64,000 nucleotides of DNA, from assembly GCA_944381135.1 (NCBI GenBank), contig CALWJY010000007.1, positions 24,055 through 88,054 on the forward strand, given 5' to 3'. The notes under the pieces were generated by a model that was not told the DNA's origin, did not search any database, and worked only from the letters and a program-made list of their open reading frames with translations. A program made the position numbers and the translations under genes. Shown piece by piece: positions 8,097-19,514 of this stretch. How positions within the stretch are numbered: position 1 is the stretch's first letter; each line of letters begins with the position of its first letter. This DNA comes from an uncultured Clostridia bacterium (GTDB lineage Bacteria > Bacillota > Clostridia > Christensenellales > UBA1242).

Positions 8097-8453
8097 CGAT
8101 GTAAAAAATTAAAAATATTAAAAATATCACAAAAATTGCTCAAAAATTGCAAAAAAATCATTAAAAATGAATATTTTTTGAAAAAAATATATGTTTTCTA
8201 TTTTTTTAAATGGTTTTAAACAAAATTATTAAAAAGTAAATTTTAAATTTTTTATTTTGTTTTTTGTCCGAATTTAATATTCGATTTTATTCTGTTTCCG
8301 AGTCGTGCAAAAACTGATTTTGATTTTCAAAAAAAAACAAATTATTCAAATTTGATTTTATAATTGAGATTTGGCTGATTTTTTTATGGGCGATTTGCTC
8401 ATTTATTTTTTATATATATTTATTATTTAAAAAAATTTTTCTTTATTTTTTAT
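8097..8453. other. AT-rich gap before the giant lipoprotein gene
   Basis: No gene seen. Contains a short AT-only hairpin (ATATTTTT 8171-8178 with AAAAATAT 8183-8190) followed by T-runs, perhaps ending the ferritin-like gene. Otherwise only A/T runs. Confidence 0.6.
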
Positions 8454-8483
8454 TTGATAAATTTCGTTCAAAAGTGTTAAAAT
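8454..8483 (+). promoter_or_regulatory. Promoter of the giant lipoprotein gene
   Basis: TTGATA (8454-8459), 18-bp spacer, TAAAAT (8478-8483) with an upstream TG (8475-8476). The predicted leader is about 45 nt, and GAGAGG (8524-8529) precedes the ATG at 8536. Confidence 0.65.
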
Positions 8484-8535
8484 ATTTTTAAGTATTGCTG
8501 AAAGTGACAGAACTTCATCTTAAGAGAGGTTTCAA

Positions 8536-11500
8536 ATGAAGAAATTTAATGCTGTTTTGATGTCTGTTTTGACAATTGTCTTGACAAGTGTGCTGGCCGC
8601 ATGCTCGTTTAAAAAAGTCGAGGCAAGTTTTTCTTTGGACGAACTTGCAATTTCCCAAACGGAAACAATCAATTTGGACGACTATCTTTCTGTTGCGGGA
8701 GTGGACCTTGAAGAAGTGGATTTTGGAGTTTCCAATTCCTCTGTCTTGCAGATTGAGGGGCACACGCTGTCAGCAAAAGCGATTGGAAAGGCGACGGTCT
8801 ATGCTTCCTACAATCAAAATCAACTTGCAAGCATGAACATCGTTGTGAAGGATGTCTTCAGCACTCCAAGTGGGGTTTCGCTTTCAGAAGGTGGACTTCT
8901 GACATGGCAAGCGGTGTCTGGCGTTTATGGAGACCAAACCGTTGCCACCAACCCTGCAGGATATCTGATTGAGGGTGAGTTTGTTCCTTATTATTCTGAC
9001 GATGAAGTTGGTGAAACCACACCAATTTCTGTCACAACGCAGGAGTGCAGTTTGCAACTTGAAGAGGGAAGATATTCTCTTTCAATCACCGCTCTTGGAA
9101 ATGGATATTTTGACGACAGTCAGCCTTCGCCGTTGCAAAACTTTTATGTTGGTTTCATGGAGCAACTCACAGCCGATAGTTTCACTTGGAATGACGGAGT
9201 TTTGACTTGGGATGCAATTGCGGGCGCAACATACAGAGTTAGATTTGATGATGTTGTTTTGGAAGAGCAACAAACCACATCCAAAGATTTGACATCTCAA
9301 TTTGAATCTGCCTCAGCGGGCGAACATTTTGTCTCTGTTGTTGTGTATGATGCTGAGGGCGACAAGTTTGCAATGCAAAGCGAGGTTTTGACAATCACCA
9401 AACTTGACACTCCAACGGCAACATTTGCAAATGGTCAGATTGAAATTTCTTCTGATGCGGATGTGGCTGAATATGCAATTTCTGCTACAAATTTGGGAGA
9501 CGAGACTTTTGATTTGGAAGTTGTCAACAATGCAGAAACTTTGACAAACACACTTGACGGGTTGACCTCAGGAGTTTATTCTGTGAGTGTTGTTGCAAAA
9601 AACGAAAGTTCTGCCAACGGATTATTTTTCCATAGTGACTCCTTAAGTCTTGGGCAAGCCTACAAACTTGACGCGCCAATAATTTCTGGAACAGGCAACA
9701 ATGAAGTTGATGGCACAATTTTGAGTGCATCAGTTTCAAGTCGGCAAGTGCCTGTTGGAACAAGTTTTGAGGTTTCAGGTGCAACGCTTGAAACTCCATC
9801 AGGACTTGAAGCAAATGGAACTCAAACAGATGTTGATTTTGTTTTGTCAACTGCTGGAACATTTGAATTAAGCGTGAGGCAAATTGCACTCGAGCAAACA
9901 TATTTGGAGGACGGACAGACCATCAATGTGATAAATTCCGACTTTGGCGAAAGTGTGTCTGTCACAAAAGTTTCAGCCTTTTCAAGTGAGATTGTTCATC
10001 AATATGGCGACACCGCTTCAATCTTGTCGTTTGAAAATGTGGTTGGCGCAACAGAGTATGAACTTCAACGCTGGAACGGAGAAGAATTTGTTGCAGTGCC
10101 AACAGAAAATTATGATGTTGAGATTGATTCCACTGTTCAGATTGTTTTGACAGACAGAGTTGAAAACCTGTTTGCGCAAACGGACGGAGAATTTAGATTT
10201 GTTGTGATTGCAAAAACTGAAGATGACAATCTTGCAATCAATTCTTCAGAACAAAAGGTTTTGAGGGTTTTGACCGCTCCAACATCTGAGGGAAGCGGTA
10301 ACACGACAAATCTTGAGTATACTTTTGGTGAAGTTGAAAACGCAACTTCCTATCGTTTGGAAATCTACACACTCACAAAAGAGCAGTTTGATGAAGAAGA
10401 GTTTGACCCTTCCTCACTTGTGCCAGAAAGAGTGGATGAAGAAAGCAATTCTCACACCTTTGAAAGAGAGGGATATTATCTTGTCAGAGTTTTTGCAATT
10501 TCCGATAATGAAAACGAATTTGTTTCCGCAAAAGACTCCTATCTGGAAGAGAAATTTCGCATTCTGAAACAACTTGAATTGGGGGAAGTTCAATTTGGAT
10601 ATGACGAGGCGCGCGACACCGACAATTTGACAGAGACGACGGGATATTTTGTTCAAATTTCAAGACCTGATGCGGATGTGACAGCATATCGCATTTCGGT
10701 TGGCGAAGACTTCATCACTCCTCAAGCCACCGAGCAAGACCAAAACATTTTTCTCTTGCCATCCAATTTTGCAAGTGGGCAAACCACTTTGACAATTGTT
10801 GGAACGGGTGAAGATGATGACATATATCTTTCCACAACGCCTTTTGAACTTAATGTTTCAAGGCTTGCCGATGTGGCGTTTGCCGATTTGGTTGTGGATG
10901 ATTTTTGGCCAACATCAACCATAACACTGCCAACATCCTCAGGAGTTCGTGCGGTTGAAATCTATGATGAAGTTGGACAAACAAACCATTTGAATGACAA
11001 TGGCGATGTTTCAGTTTCGGTTGCAGGAGAGGAATATTCTTCATTTTCAATGCGCTTCAGACGCTATGGCACAGCGCAAGACGATTTCACGAAATTTTTC
11101 CAAATTGACGGCGACACGGTTTATTTGAACAGCAACCAAACAACGATTGCTTTCCAGCGCCTTGACAGACCAACGAACTTCCAATATTATGACGGCGATT
11201 TGACTTTCCAACACACAAATGTGACAGCAACAACAGATTCAACAGGTGCATATGTGCTTGAACTTGTTTGCACAACTCCAAATTCGTCACAGAACATAAG
11301 TGTCAGATTTTTCGCAAATGAAGCGGTTGCAATTCCTCAAGGTTTGGAAGAAATTTCGCTTGGACAAACATCAACATTTCTTTCAACAGAGGGAAATGCT
11401 GTGACAATTGATTTGCAACTTTTGCTTGAAACTATGCAAGAACAGCAATCGCTTGTGGACATAATAAGCCAGAGTGTCAGCATTCAATTCCGCATTTATG

Positions 11501-14500
11501 CACATCAATCGCGCATGCTGTTTGGTTCAAATCATGCAGAACTTTCTTCACCATATGGCACAACAAACACCATTGGAGACGATGAAACGCTTGAAACAAT
11601 TTTGACAGTTGAAAAAATGAGCGGAACAAATCTTTCATTGCAGGTTTCTGGCTCGACCTACACACTTGTTTGGGATGAGGTTGAAGCAGAATCTTCTGTT
11701 GCAAGGGCAACAACCTATCAAATCTTCAATGCAAACAATCCAGAAGAGCCTGTTGGAGAAAGAGAGTATAACAACATCGGCTTCAATTTGACAAGCATAA
11801 GTTCGGGCGACACATATTTTGTTCGAGCAACAAACCCATATTATTTGGATTCTGTTGATTCCAATTTGGTTGTTGTCAATCGTCTTTCAGGAATTTCTCA
11901 AATCTCTCTGAATGATGGAAATATTGTTTTCAACATTCCATCTGCAGAAAGCAATGTCATTGAGCATGTCCAAATTGTTGTGGAAACAGACAGTTTGGAA
12001 AATTTGGTGCTTGAAAACACCACAGGGACATTTGAAATTCCTCGCAGTGGAACCTACACTTTCACTGTGATTGGAAGAACAATCACAAACTATGATTCAG
12101 AAAATGAAGAAGAAGTTGTTTCAATTGTGTATTATCTCAACAGCCCAAGCAACACTTTCACAGTCAGTGAGATGTCCACGCAGGCTCCATCAAACACAAG
12201 TTTGACAATTCAAAACAACACAATCTCTTGGGAAGTTTTTGCTGAAAATTTGGGCGCGTCCTTGAACAGTTTGGAATATGTTTTGATGTTTAGAGATGAA
12301 AGTGGACATGTTGGCACATACATAACAACCTCCAACAGTGTCAATTGGATGACAGACGAGACACTTCGTGCAACACTTGACATTTTGGATGAGGGCAACA
12401 TAACGGTTGCACTCTATGCTCATTTAAGAAACTATGCCATCACACAAAACGGAACACTTTTCTATTTGGCGGAAACCACACTTTTGGATGATGCCACAGG
12501 GTTTAACTATTTCACCTACACAGACAGCGAGTCAATTCGAAAACTCACAACACCAAATGTTGAAAGTGTGGAGTTGGAAAATTCAACAGCATATGAATAC
12601 ACCTTGACTCCAGACATTGTTGTGACTTTCAGTGGAAATTATGGCGTAAATGGTGAGTTTGCAATTTTCCGTGAGGGAACAGATGAACAACTTGAAGTTG
12701 AAGTGAACTATGACGGAGAACAAGAGGGGGTTTATACATATTCATTCACACTCACTTCAGCGCAATATGACAACTATTTCACTCAAGCAAATTCAACCTT
12801 GACATTCAGCATCTATGCACTAAGTTCAGGCGACAACTCAAATGCCTTTCCATCCACAAGTGAAACTTTGACTTTCGAGCGTGCAGACAATTTAAATTCG
12901 GTTTCTTTCTTGCCAACTTCAGAGGGAAGCAACTTCTCAAGCAAAGTTGTTGGCGTGGAATTTGATGATGCAAGACAACTTTTGGGTGGGGCAGGACTTA
13001 TTGTGACAACAAAAGTTGGGGATGTGACCGATGAAATTTTCGTGCATGTCGAATCGGTTGGTGAATTGAGTTTGACACATGACCTTTCGAATGTCATCGA
13101 CACCAGCATGACACAAGGCGGTTCAGTCAGACTTTCAGCGTTTGTTTATGGCTATGCAGATGCTGAAAGTGAAACCTACATTTTGCCGTCTGTTGCTGCA
13201 ATCTCAAGTGAAAACTACACAGTTTTAAGACAAGTCACAGAAGCCAACATCACGACAAACACAACAGGCTTCACAATTGAAAATGTCAACAATGTGGACA
13301 CAATTTATGTGGTTGAGGCATCAGTGAATCAAACGCCATACACCTATCAAGTTTCAAGTGCAGACAACTTCACTTTCACAATTCCAAACGCTTGGAATGA
13401 TGGGCAATATTCTTTCACAGTGACAGCAATTCAAAAAAATGACGCAAGTGAAAACTTCCTTGCCTCAGCAGAGAGTGCAGAAATTGGTCTTTCAGTCAAC
13501 AGAATTGCATCCATTTCCGAAGTGACCTTGTCCAGAGGAAGTGACATGATGCAAACATTGTCTTGGACACCTATTTCAGGTGCAACGGGATATATCATCA
13601 ATGTGTATTCTCAAGATGGAGAAGAGTTGCTTCTTTCAAAATCGGACATTGCAAGTTCTTACACTTTGGAAGAAATTTTTGGTGAAGACTATTCAGAGTT
13701 GAATGCCGTTTTGGACAATGACCTTCCTGTTCTCATTCAAATTGTCACACTTGGAGGAGAGGGGCAACAAATTTCAAAGGCATATTCTTTCAATGCAACA
13801 ATAAGAAGCAATGAAATCACCGCATCAGAAATTGGCGTGGATGAATTTGGACTCATTTCAGTTGCAACACAAAGTGACAAAGAATATCTCTATCGACTTG
13901 TTTCAGGTGCAGGCGAGGTGCTTCGCGATTGGACAGTTTTTGACCAAATTGACACAACCACAATTGACACCGATTTGTCGTTTAATTTGGAAATCAAGGT
14001 TTTGGGATTTGGAACAAGTTCTGGTTCGTCAACAACATCGACAGGTTCAAACTTTGTTTTGGATTCGTCCACTTTCTCCACAGCAAATTCGCCAAGGACT
14101 TTCTATAAGGTTTATGATGTTGTGAGCGTTGGACGCGATCTGCAATATTCAGCATCAGACCTCACAATAGTTTTGGAAGATTCTGCAACTTCATTGATTT
14201 ATGTTGGCTTAAATGAGGATGCACTTTTAAGTCATCAAGTTGCGTCGTTCAAACCGACATTCATTGAAGCACAGGGAAGCGAATTTATATATACTTTCAG
14301 TCTTGCTGAAATTGTTGATCTTTTGCGTGATGCAGGAGTGACAATTGAAAACAGCAACAGTGTGACGCTCTGTTTCTGGGCATACAAAACAACAGAAACT
14401 GAAAACATAACCTATTTAAGCTCGGGTTGCTATGACGGATTTTCTTTCAATTTTAATCAAGATGTTGGATTTGAGGAGTTTGTTAAACTTGGAGAATATG

Positions 14501-17500
14501 ATGTGCTTGGTGCAGGCGGAACACCAACCGGAGAACAAATGACAGATTATGTCAACACCTATGTCACATTTGCAAACGACCCTCAGGCAATTGGAATTTA
14601 TGTCAACATCACAACTCAATATGAAGACGGAGAACCGTTTGAATACACAAGTTTTGTCAGCCGAGAAACTTTGATTTCTCACACAGATAAGTTTGATTCT
14701 GACCATTATGTCATCAACTTGTTGGATGTCTTTGACGAATCACAAGTCAGAGAACTTTCTGGAACATTCAATTTGAGGTTTGCAAAATTGTCGCTGGTTG
14801 ACGGAGCACTTGCAATGTCCGATTGGTGCACATCCTATGACGATGGAAGATTGTTTACCATTCAAAGACTTCAGCCAACAAGTGCACTCAACATCAACTA
14901 CGGAAATTTGAGTTGGGACTATGGCGGAGAAAACACAGAAGAATATTATGTTTATTTCCAATCAAGTTTGGTGGATGACAGTTACACCTATTTTCAAACC
15001 ACGCGAACAACATTTAATGCGTCGGAATTTTCAGGACCTGGCACTTCATATTACATTGCAGTGCAAGGAATAAGCAAAAATGCACTCATCTTGTCATCTC
15101 AAAAAGTTTTCCGTTTGGATGATATGGGACAACCATTGAGAGTGTATAAAAATCAAATGAACTCTCCTTTGACATTGAAAGACGGAACTCTTGTCATCAA
15201 TTGGACAGAAGGTGATTTCATGGAAGATTTCATGGATGACGCCACAAGTCCAAGCAGTGTGGTTGAAACTCTTCTAAACACAACTTACACAGCACCTTTC
15301 ACTTTCAGTCTCACAAATTTGCTGAACGGAAACATCTATCTAAATTTGAAATTCACGCGAATCAATGAAGATTCTCTTGGAATGGCTCAAACTTTCAGAG
15401 TGAATGTTGCAACTTTGCTTGCAAGTTTGTCTGAATATATTGGAGAGGTGACTTTGGATGCAAGATTGGACGAACTTGCTGAAGCAACAGTCAATGTCCA
15501 AGGGCAGACAATGATTAACAACTTAAGAATTTTGGCAACAACAGGAAGTTTTGGTGTTGCAAACCACAACACAATTTTTGACAGTATTTTTGAAAGTTTG
15601 CAAGCGGGAAAATATCAACTTGAATATTGCTTAACGGAAAGCAGTCACACTTTAAATTCGGTTTGGTATACATATGAAAACACTGAAGGTGTCAACGAAA
15701 TTTATGTCAACACTCAGCCAAACCTCAATGTTGCCATTGTTTCTGACAGAGACGTGAATGGTGGTGGAGGAACAAATGCCATCAATCACTTCAAGATGGT
15801 CATTTCAAAAAGCATAATTCAAACATCATCAACAACATCTGAAACCGCCTCAAACTATGTGATGAAAGTTGGAAATGACGCTTATGCCATTTCGCTTGAC
15901 ACACACAGCCTCAGCAAGATTGGCGCTGATGGAGGAAACACCGTTTCTGTTTATGAAAGTGACGCAAGCGGAAATGTTGTCTCTAGTGGAAATTATTTGA
16001 TGTTCTATCTCAACCAAAACAACGGCAATTCTTTGCTTGGAGTCTATGGAGAGGGCTTGGATGAATTGTCATCTCAAGAACTTCAGGTCTATGCGGTTGG
16101 AAATGACTATTCCATTTCCAGCAAGTCAGAACTTTTCCACATCACTTTCCTTGGTTTTGCAAACTTCTCAATCAATGATGGTGTGTTCGGTTGGACAACA
16201 CAAAACAACTTGCCAACCTCTGTCGTTTTCAGACCGACAGACAACCTGACAGAAACAGAAGTGCTCATCAATCCGTCAGAAGAAGACCAAACAATGCAAT
16301 TTGGACTTGAGGGGAGTTCTGCCGGGACATACAATTTGCAGTTTGTAGTGAAAGGTTCAGTCAGAGACAACATGATTTTGGTGGACAGCGAGATTTACAC
16401 TACAGATGTCTATAAACTCAATTCACCGTCTTTAAGCAACACAAGAGGCAATTTGCAAATCACCGCACCAAGCGGAAATGTCAGCCAACTTCAAAACATC
16501 TATACAGACAATGGAAAATTTAACTATCAAATCACAAACAACAGCGCGGAAGGTTTGACATATTCAATCTATGACAGCACAAACACTTCAATTGCATATG
16601 AAGTTGGAACAACAGGACTGCCTAATTCCACTTCGACCGAAAATCCGGACTATTACAACTTGAAAGTTTCTGAAGAACTTGCCACAAGTTTCAGCGCAAC
16701 AGCGCTTGGAACGACAGCACAACTGACAATTGAAGATATTGCTGGGGCTGGAAATTATTATCTCAAACAAATTCGATGTGTCATCAGTGGAACTGAAGAA
16801 GTTTCAGCTTTTGGCATAGGAATAAAGAGCGAAACTGCCACCATTTCTGCAAGCATGATGGATGCGGTTGGAAACATCCGAGTTGAAAACGGGCTTTTGA
16901 CTTGGGACGCTGTGACCGGAAGGTCGGTGAATGAAACACTTACTGTTCCTGAAACAAGTCATGTGGTTTACAAATTGACAATTTCGAAATATGACGAAAC
17001 CTATACAGAAACAGGAACAACTCAAACAATTGTTGGTGACAGCATAATCAGATACACCGCGCTTACAACCTTTGACTTTGCAACCTTGCCAGAAGACGAA
17101 CAAGTGGATGCAATTGCACCATACATTAAGGTGACTGTGCAAGCGTTGACACTTAATGTTGAGCAGTTCTACACCGGCACAAGAGTCAGCCTTGTTGAAG
17201 GTGGCTATGGCTATGGCAATTTGCAATATGCTGGCACAGAGAGATACATCCTCATGGGCAATGGCGGAGAGATTGACGGCATTTCAAGGTTGAGCCCAAT
17301 TGATGACGACAGTTTGCAGGTTGTGGATGGCAACTTGACTTGGAAATACACTGTGCCAACCTATGTTGATTCCAGCAACTTCATGGAATATTATTCCTTT
17401 ATTGTGACGGACAACGATGGCAAAGAAATTGGAGGAAACTTCACGTTCCAAGAAGGTGACGGCGCATTTGATGTGACTTTCACTGCAAATGACGGAGAAA

Positions 17501-19353
17501 TGAAAACGGGCACATATCCTGTCAGTATCTATGTGAATCAAGGCACAGGCAATCCAAATGTTGTCATCAAATCTTATGCAAGAAGCAAAGAAATCACAAA
17601 ACTTGAAACCATAACATATGACGATTTTGTGATTGAGTCCGACATTCAATTTGAAACTCTTGTGGTTGAAGTTCCAAATCCAAATTATGAAGTTGTTGCA
17701 ACAAGAGTTGACACAGAAGACACATTTGTGTTCACTTCCTCTCAAAACAAACTCTTCATTTTCAGAACTGAACCAACTGAGGAAGTCATCTATCCAGAGG
17801 GATATTTGACAGATTATTTGGTGATTGCAGATTCTGACAATGTTCAACTCAGATTCCAAGTGAGAGGTGAAGGAGTTCTCTACAGTGACATGAGCGAAGA
17901 GTTCAATCTTCACCGCACAAGTTGGGATGAGGGCAGTGCAATTTCTTGGGACGGCACTTCACAGCAGTTCTCTTGGGAGTTTGATTATTATTCTTTCAAC
18001 GGACAGACATCCGCGCAAGTTGTGGGCGCTGATGGAGAACTTGGCGAAACGGTCACTCTTGACGCAAGTCAGATGTTCACAGTTTCCGAATGGGGTGAAG
18101 AAGTTTCAACAATCCTCTATGACGGAACAACCTATCAAGTTTCAACCTCAAGCATTGTTAGTCCAACATTCATTGTCAGTGCAACATATGGCAATGGCGT
18201 GCAAAGAACCTACACCACAACAGAAAAAGTGTTCACTCCAACAATCACCGGTGAGGTGTCAATCAGCGTAAGAATCAAAATCAACGACACCAACTTGCAA
18301 TCAACAACACTTCAAAGCGAAACACACAATTTCAACTTGTTTGCAAGTGGCGACGGAACAAGTACAAATCCATATCGCATTGAAACCGAAGAACAGTTCA
18401 GAAACATTGCTCACAGAATGGTTAAGGACGAGATGTTGACAACATTCATCGGGACAAGTACCGGAACCGAGGGCAGTGAAGAGGAGCAATTCTACTTCGT
18501 TTTGGCAACAGATTTGAATTTGGAATTTGATGGGGTTCTGTTTACTGGAGAATTTGGTGGAGTTTTGGAAAGCGAAGAAGATGTTGTCCACACATTGACT
18601 TTCGTTTCGACAGATGTTGGGGCATTGACCTCAGCAATCACAATAAGCGAACAGGACACAAAAATTCCTCTTTCACAAAATGTTGGCTCGTTGACATATT
18701 CTCGCGGAACATCAATCTTTGAAAAATTGGCTTCCTCTGCTGAAATCAGAAATTTGAACATCGATGCAACCTTTGGAACGACAAGCACAGAAATTGGCTT
18801 CCATTCACTTATGGCAGGTCTTGCAATCACAAACAGCGGAACAATTGAAAATGTCAATCTTGATGGTTTTGAAAGCAACTTCCTTGGCAATGTGGGCTCA
18901 ACCAGAACTGCAATGGCATACAGCGGAATTGTTTCAACAAACTATGGTTTGATTTACAACTGTTCTGCTCAAACAGATATGACAATCAGTGATGGCTCGC
19001 TTATCCAATCAATTTTCGTCAGCGGAATTGTTTACACCAACTATGACAGGGTTGAAAATTGTGTTTCAGGACTTACAGGTCAAGAAATCAGCATTCTTTG
19101 CCAACACAGAGCGGACGCCGTGCAAGTTGCCGGAATTGCCATCACAAACACATCTTCAGCAACAATTCAAAATTGCACAAACAACTTTGACATCTATGTT
19201 GAATGTGCACAATCTGACAATAGTGTGGTTTGCTATATGGCAGGAATTGTGGCTTATGGCAAAGGCAGAGTCAATGGCACAAACAATGGCGCACTTGACA
19301 CAAGAAACATCTCGGCAATCACCGGAGATGGAATCATTGCAACAACAACCTGA
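8536..19353 (+). CDS. Giant modular surface lipoprotein (3605 aa)
   Basis: Exported lipoprotein: a basic start, hydrophobic core and lipobox LAAC with the lipidated Cys at residue 23. Residues about 29-105 look like a BIG_2-type Ig fold. Then about fifteen or more loosely related units follow, each beginning with a 'dG-x-L-x-W' strand (LLTWQAV, VLTWDAI, TLSWTPI, NLSWDYG, LLTWDAV, NLTWKYT) and continuing into Y-x-V strands, as in fibronectin-III-like folds; spacing is roughly 100-250 residues. From about 3265, GDGTSTNPYRIETEEQ opens a GLUG-type beta-helix with repeats of 'G-I-V-x-T-N-Y-G-x-I-x-N-C'. There is no LPXTG or C-terminal membrane segment, so the lipid is the only anchor. Composition is acidic and rich in T, S and N with almost no Cys. 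A fibre-like adhesin or envelope scaffold is inferred. GAGAGG supports the start. Confidence 0.85.
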   Translation: MKKFNAVLMSVLTIVLTSVLAACSFKKVEASFSLDELAISQTETINLDDYLSVAGVDLEEVDFGVSNSSVLQIEGHTLSAKAIGKATVYASYNQNQLASMNIVVKDVFSTPSGVSLSEGGLLTWQAVSGVYGDQTVATNPAGYLIEGEFVPYYSDDEVGETTPISVTTQECSLQLEEGRYSLSITALGNGYFDDSQPSPLQNFYVGFMEQLTADSFTWNDGVLTWDAIAGATYRVRFDDVVLEEQQTTSKDLTSQFESASAGEHFVSVVVYDAEGDKFAMQSEVLTITKLDTPTATFANGQIEISSDADVAEYAISATNLGDETFDLEVVNNAETLTNTLDGLTSGVYSVSVVAKNESSANGLFFHSDSLSLGQAYKLDAPIISGTGNNEVDGTILSASVSSRQVPVGTSFEVSGATLETPSGLEANGTQTDVDFVLSTAGTFELSVRQIALEQTYLEDGQTINVINSDFGESVSVTKVSAFSSEIVHQYGDTASILSFENVVGATEYELQRWNGEEFVAVPTENYDVEIDSTVQIVLTDRVENLFAQTDGEFRFVVIAKTEDDNLAINSSEQKVLRVLTAPTSEGSGNTTNLEYTFGEVENATSYRLEIYTLTKEQFDEEEFDPSSLVPERVDEESNSHTFEREGYYLVRVFAISDNENEFVSAKDSYLEEKFRILKQLELGEVQFGYDEARDTDNLTETTGYFVQISRPDADVTAYRISVGEDFITPQATEQDQNIFLLPSNFASGQTTLTIVGTGEDDDIYLSTTPFELNVSRLADVAFADLVVDDFWPTSTITLPTSSGVRAVEIYDEVGQTNHLNDNGDVSVSVAGEEYSSFSMRFRRYGTAQDDFTKFFQIDGDTVYLNSNQTTIAFQRLDRPTNFQYYDGDLTFQHTNVTATTDSTGAYVLELVCTTPNSSQNISVRFFANEAVAIPQGLEEISLGQTSTFLSTEGNAVTIDLQLLLETMQEQQSLVDIISQSVSIQFRIYAHQSRMLFGSNHAELSSPYGTTNTIGDDETLETILTVEKMSGTNLSLQVSGSTYTLVWDEVEAESSVARATTYQIFNANNPEEPVGEREYNNIGFNLTSISSGDTYFVRATNPYYLDSVDSNLVVVNRLSGISQISLNDGNIVFNIPSAESNVIEHVQIVVETDSLENLVLENTTGTFEIPRSGTYTFTVIGRTITNYDSENEEEVVSIVYYLNSPSNTFTVSEMSTQAPSNTSLTIQNNTISWEVFAENLGASLNSLEYVLMFRDESGHVGTYITTSNSVNWMTDETLRATLDILDEGNITVALYAHLRNYAITQNGTLFYLAETTLLDDATGFNYFTYTDSESIRKLTTPNVESVELENSTAYEYTLTPDIVVTFSGNYGVNGEFAIFREGTDEQLEVEVNYDGEQEGVYTYSFTLTSAQYDNYFTQANSTLTFSIYALSSGDNSNAFPSTSETLTFERADNLNSVSFLPTSEGSNFSSKVVGVEFDDARQLLGGAGLIVTTKVGDVTDEIFVHVESVGELSLTHDLSNVIDTSMTQGGSVRLSAFVYGYADAESETYILPSVAAISSENYTVLRQVTEANITTNTTGFTIENVNNVDTIYVVEASVNQTPYTYQVSSADNFTFTIPNAWNDGQYSFTVTAIQKNDASENFLASAESAEIGLSVNRIASISEVTLSRGSDMMQTLSWTPISGATGYIINVYSQDGEELLLSKSDIASSYTLEEIFGEDYSELNAVLDNDLPVLIQIVTLGGEGQQISKAYSFNATIRSNEITASEIGVDEFGLISVATQSDKEYLYRLVSGAGEVLRDWTVFDQIDTTTIDTDLSFNLEIKVLGFGTSSGSSTTSTGSNFVLDSSTFSTANSPRTFYKVYDVVSVGRDLQYSASDLTIVLEDSATSLIYVGLNEDALLSHQVASFKPTFIEAQGSEFIYTFSLAEIVDLLRDAGVTIENSNSVTLCFWAYKTTETENITYLSSGCYDGFSFNFNQDVGFEEFVKLGEYDVLGAGGTPTGEQMTDYVNTYVTFANDPQAIGIYVNITTQYEDGEPFEYTSFVSRETLISHTDKFDSDHYVINLLDVFDESQVRELSGTFNLRFAKLSLVDGALAMSDWCTSYDDGRLFTIQRLQPTSALNINYGNLSWDYGGENTEEYYVYFQSSLVDDSYTYFQTTRTTFNASEFSGPGTSYYIAVQGISKNALILSSQKVFRLDDMGQPLRVYKNQMNSPLTLKDGTLVINWTEGDFMEDFMDDATSPSSVVETLLNTTYTAPFTFSLTNLLNGNIYLNLKFTRINEDSLGMAQTFRVNVATLLASLSEYIGEVTLDARLDELAEATVNVQGQTMINNLRILATTGSFGVANHNTIFDSIFESLQAGKYQLEYCLTESSHTLNSVWYTYENTEGVNEIYVNTQPNLNVAIVSDRDVNGGGGTNAINHFKMVISKSIIQTSSTTSETASNYVMKVGNDAYAISLDTHSLSKIGADGGNTVSVYESDASGNVVSSGNYLMFYLNQNNGNSLLGVYGEGLDELSSQELQVYAVGNDYSISSKSELFHITFLGFANFSINDGVFGWTTQNNLPTSVVFRPTDNLTETEVLINPSEEDQTMQFGLEGSSAGTYNLQFVVKGSVRDNMILVDSEIYTTDVYKLNSPSLSNTRGNLQITAPSGNVSQLQNIYTDNGKFNYQITNNSAEGLTYSIYDSTNTSIAYEVGTTGLPNSTSTENPDYYNLKVSEELATSFSATALGTTAQLTIEDIAGAGNYYLKQIRCVISGTEEVSAFGIGIKSETATISASMMDAVGNIRVENGLLTWDAVTGRSVNETLTVPETSHVVYKLTISKYDETYTETGTTQTIVGDSIIRYTALTTFDFATLPEDEQVDAIAPYIKVTVQALTLNVEQFYTGTRVSLVEGGYGYGNLQYAGTERYILMGNGGEIDGISRLSPIDDDSLQVVDGNLTWKYTVPTYVDSSNFMEYYSFIVTDNDGKEIGGNFTFQEGDGAFDVTFTANDGEMKTGTYPVSIYVNQGTGNPNVVIKSYARSKEITKLETITYDDFVIESDIQFETLVVEVPNPNYEVVATRVDTEDTFVFTSSQNKLFIFRTEPTEEVIYPEGYLTDYLVIADSDNVQLRFQVRGEGVLYSDMSEEFNLHRTSWDEGSAISWDGTSQQFSWEFDYYSFNGQTSAQVVGADGELGETVTLDASQMFTVSEWGEEVSTILYDGTTYQVSTSSIVSPTFIVSATYGNGVQRTYTTTEKVFTPTITGEVSISVRIKINDTNLQSTTLQSETHNFNLFASGDGTSTNPYRIETEEQFRNIAHRMVKDEMLTTFIGTSTGTEGSEEEQFYFVLATDLNLEFDGVLFTGEFGGVLESEEDVVHTLTFVSTDVGALTSAITISEQDTKIPLSQNVGSLTYSRGTSIFEKLASSAEIRNLNIDATFGTTSTEIGFHSLMAGLAITNSGTIENVNLDGFESNFLGNVGSTRTAMAYSGIVSTNYGLIYNCSAQTDMTISDGSLIQSIFVSGIVYTNYDRVENCVSGLTGQEISILCQHRADAVQVAGIAITNTSSATIQNCTNNFDIYVECAQSDNSVVCYMAGIVAYGKGRVNGTNNGALDTRNISAITGDGIIATTT

Positions 19354-19477
19354 AATCTGCAAGGAAAATTCAAATTTGACTTCTTCTTTAGGTTTTAAGA
19401 AATTTAAAGGAAACCTAAAAATTCTTCTTGTGCCAATTGTGCAACAGAGTTTTTGAAAGAAGTGTTCTTCAAGGTTG

Positions 19478-19508
19478 TTGAATATTCAAAATTTAAAGAG
19501 AGTATAAA
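19478..19508 (+). promoter_or_regulatory. Candidate promoter for the 328-aa surface protein
   Basis: TATAAA (19503-19508) lies six bases before the ATG; TTGAAT (19478-19483) gives a long 19-bp spacer. Weak as a promoter, but there is no properly spaced ribosome-binding site either, so it may be a leaderless start. Confidence 0.35.
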
Positions 19509-19514
19509 TAGATT

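Noticed and set aside
19352-19456. Possible continuation of the giant lipoprotein past its TGA (recoding of TGA as Trp or a frameshift)
   Set aside because: Many genes here end in TGA at the correct family length (pflB, trpS), so TGA is a stop; the continuation in other frames does not look like the beta-helix repeats.
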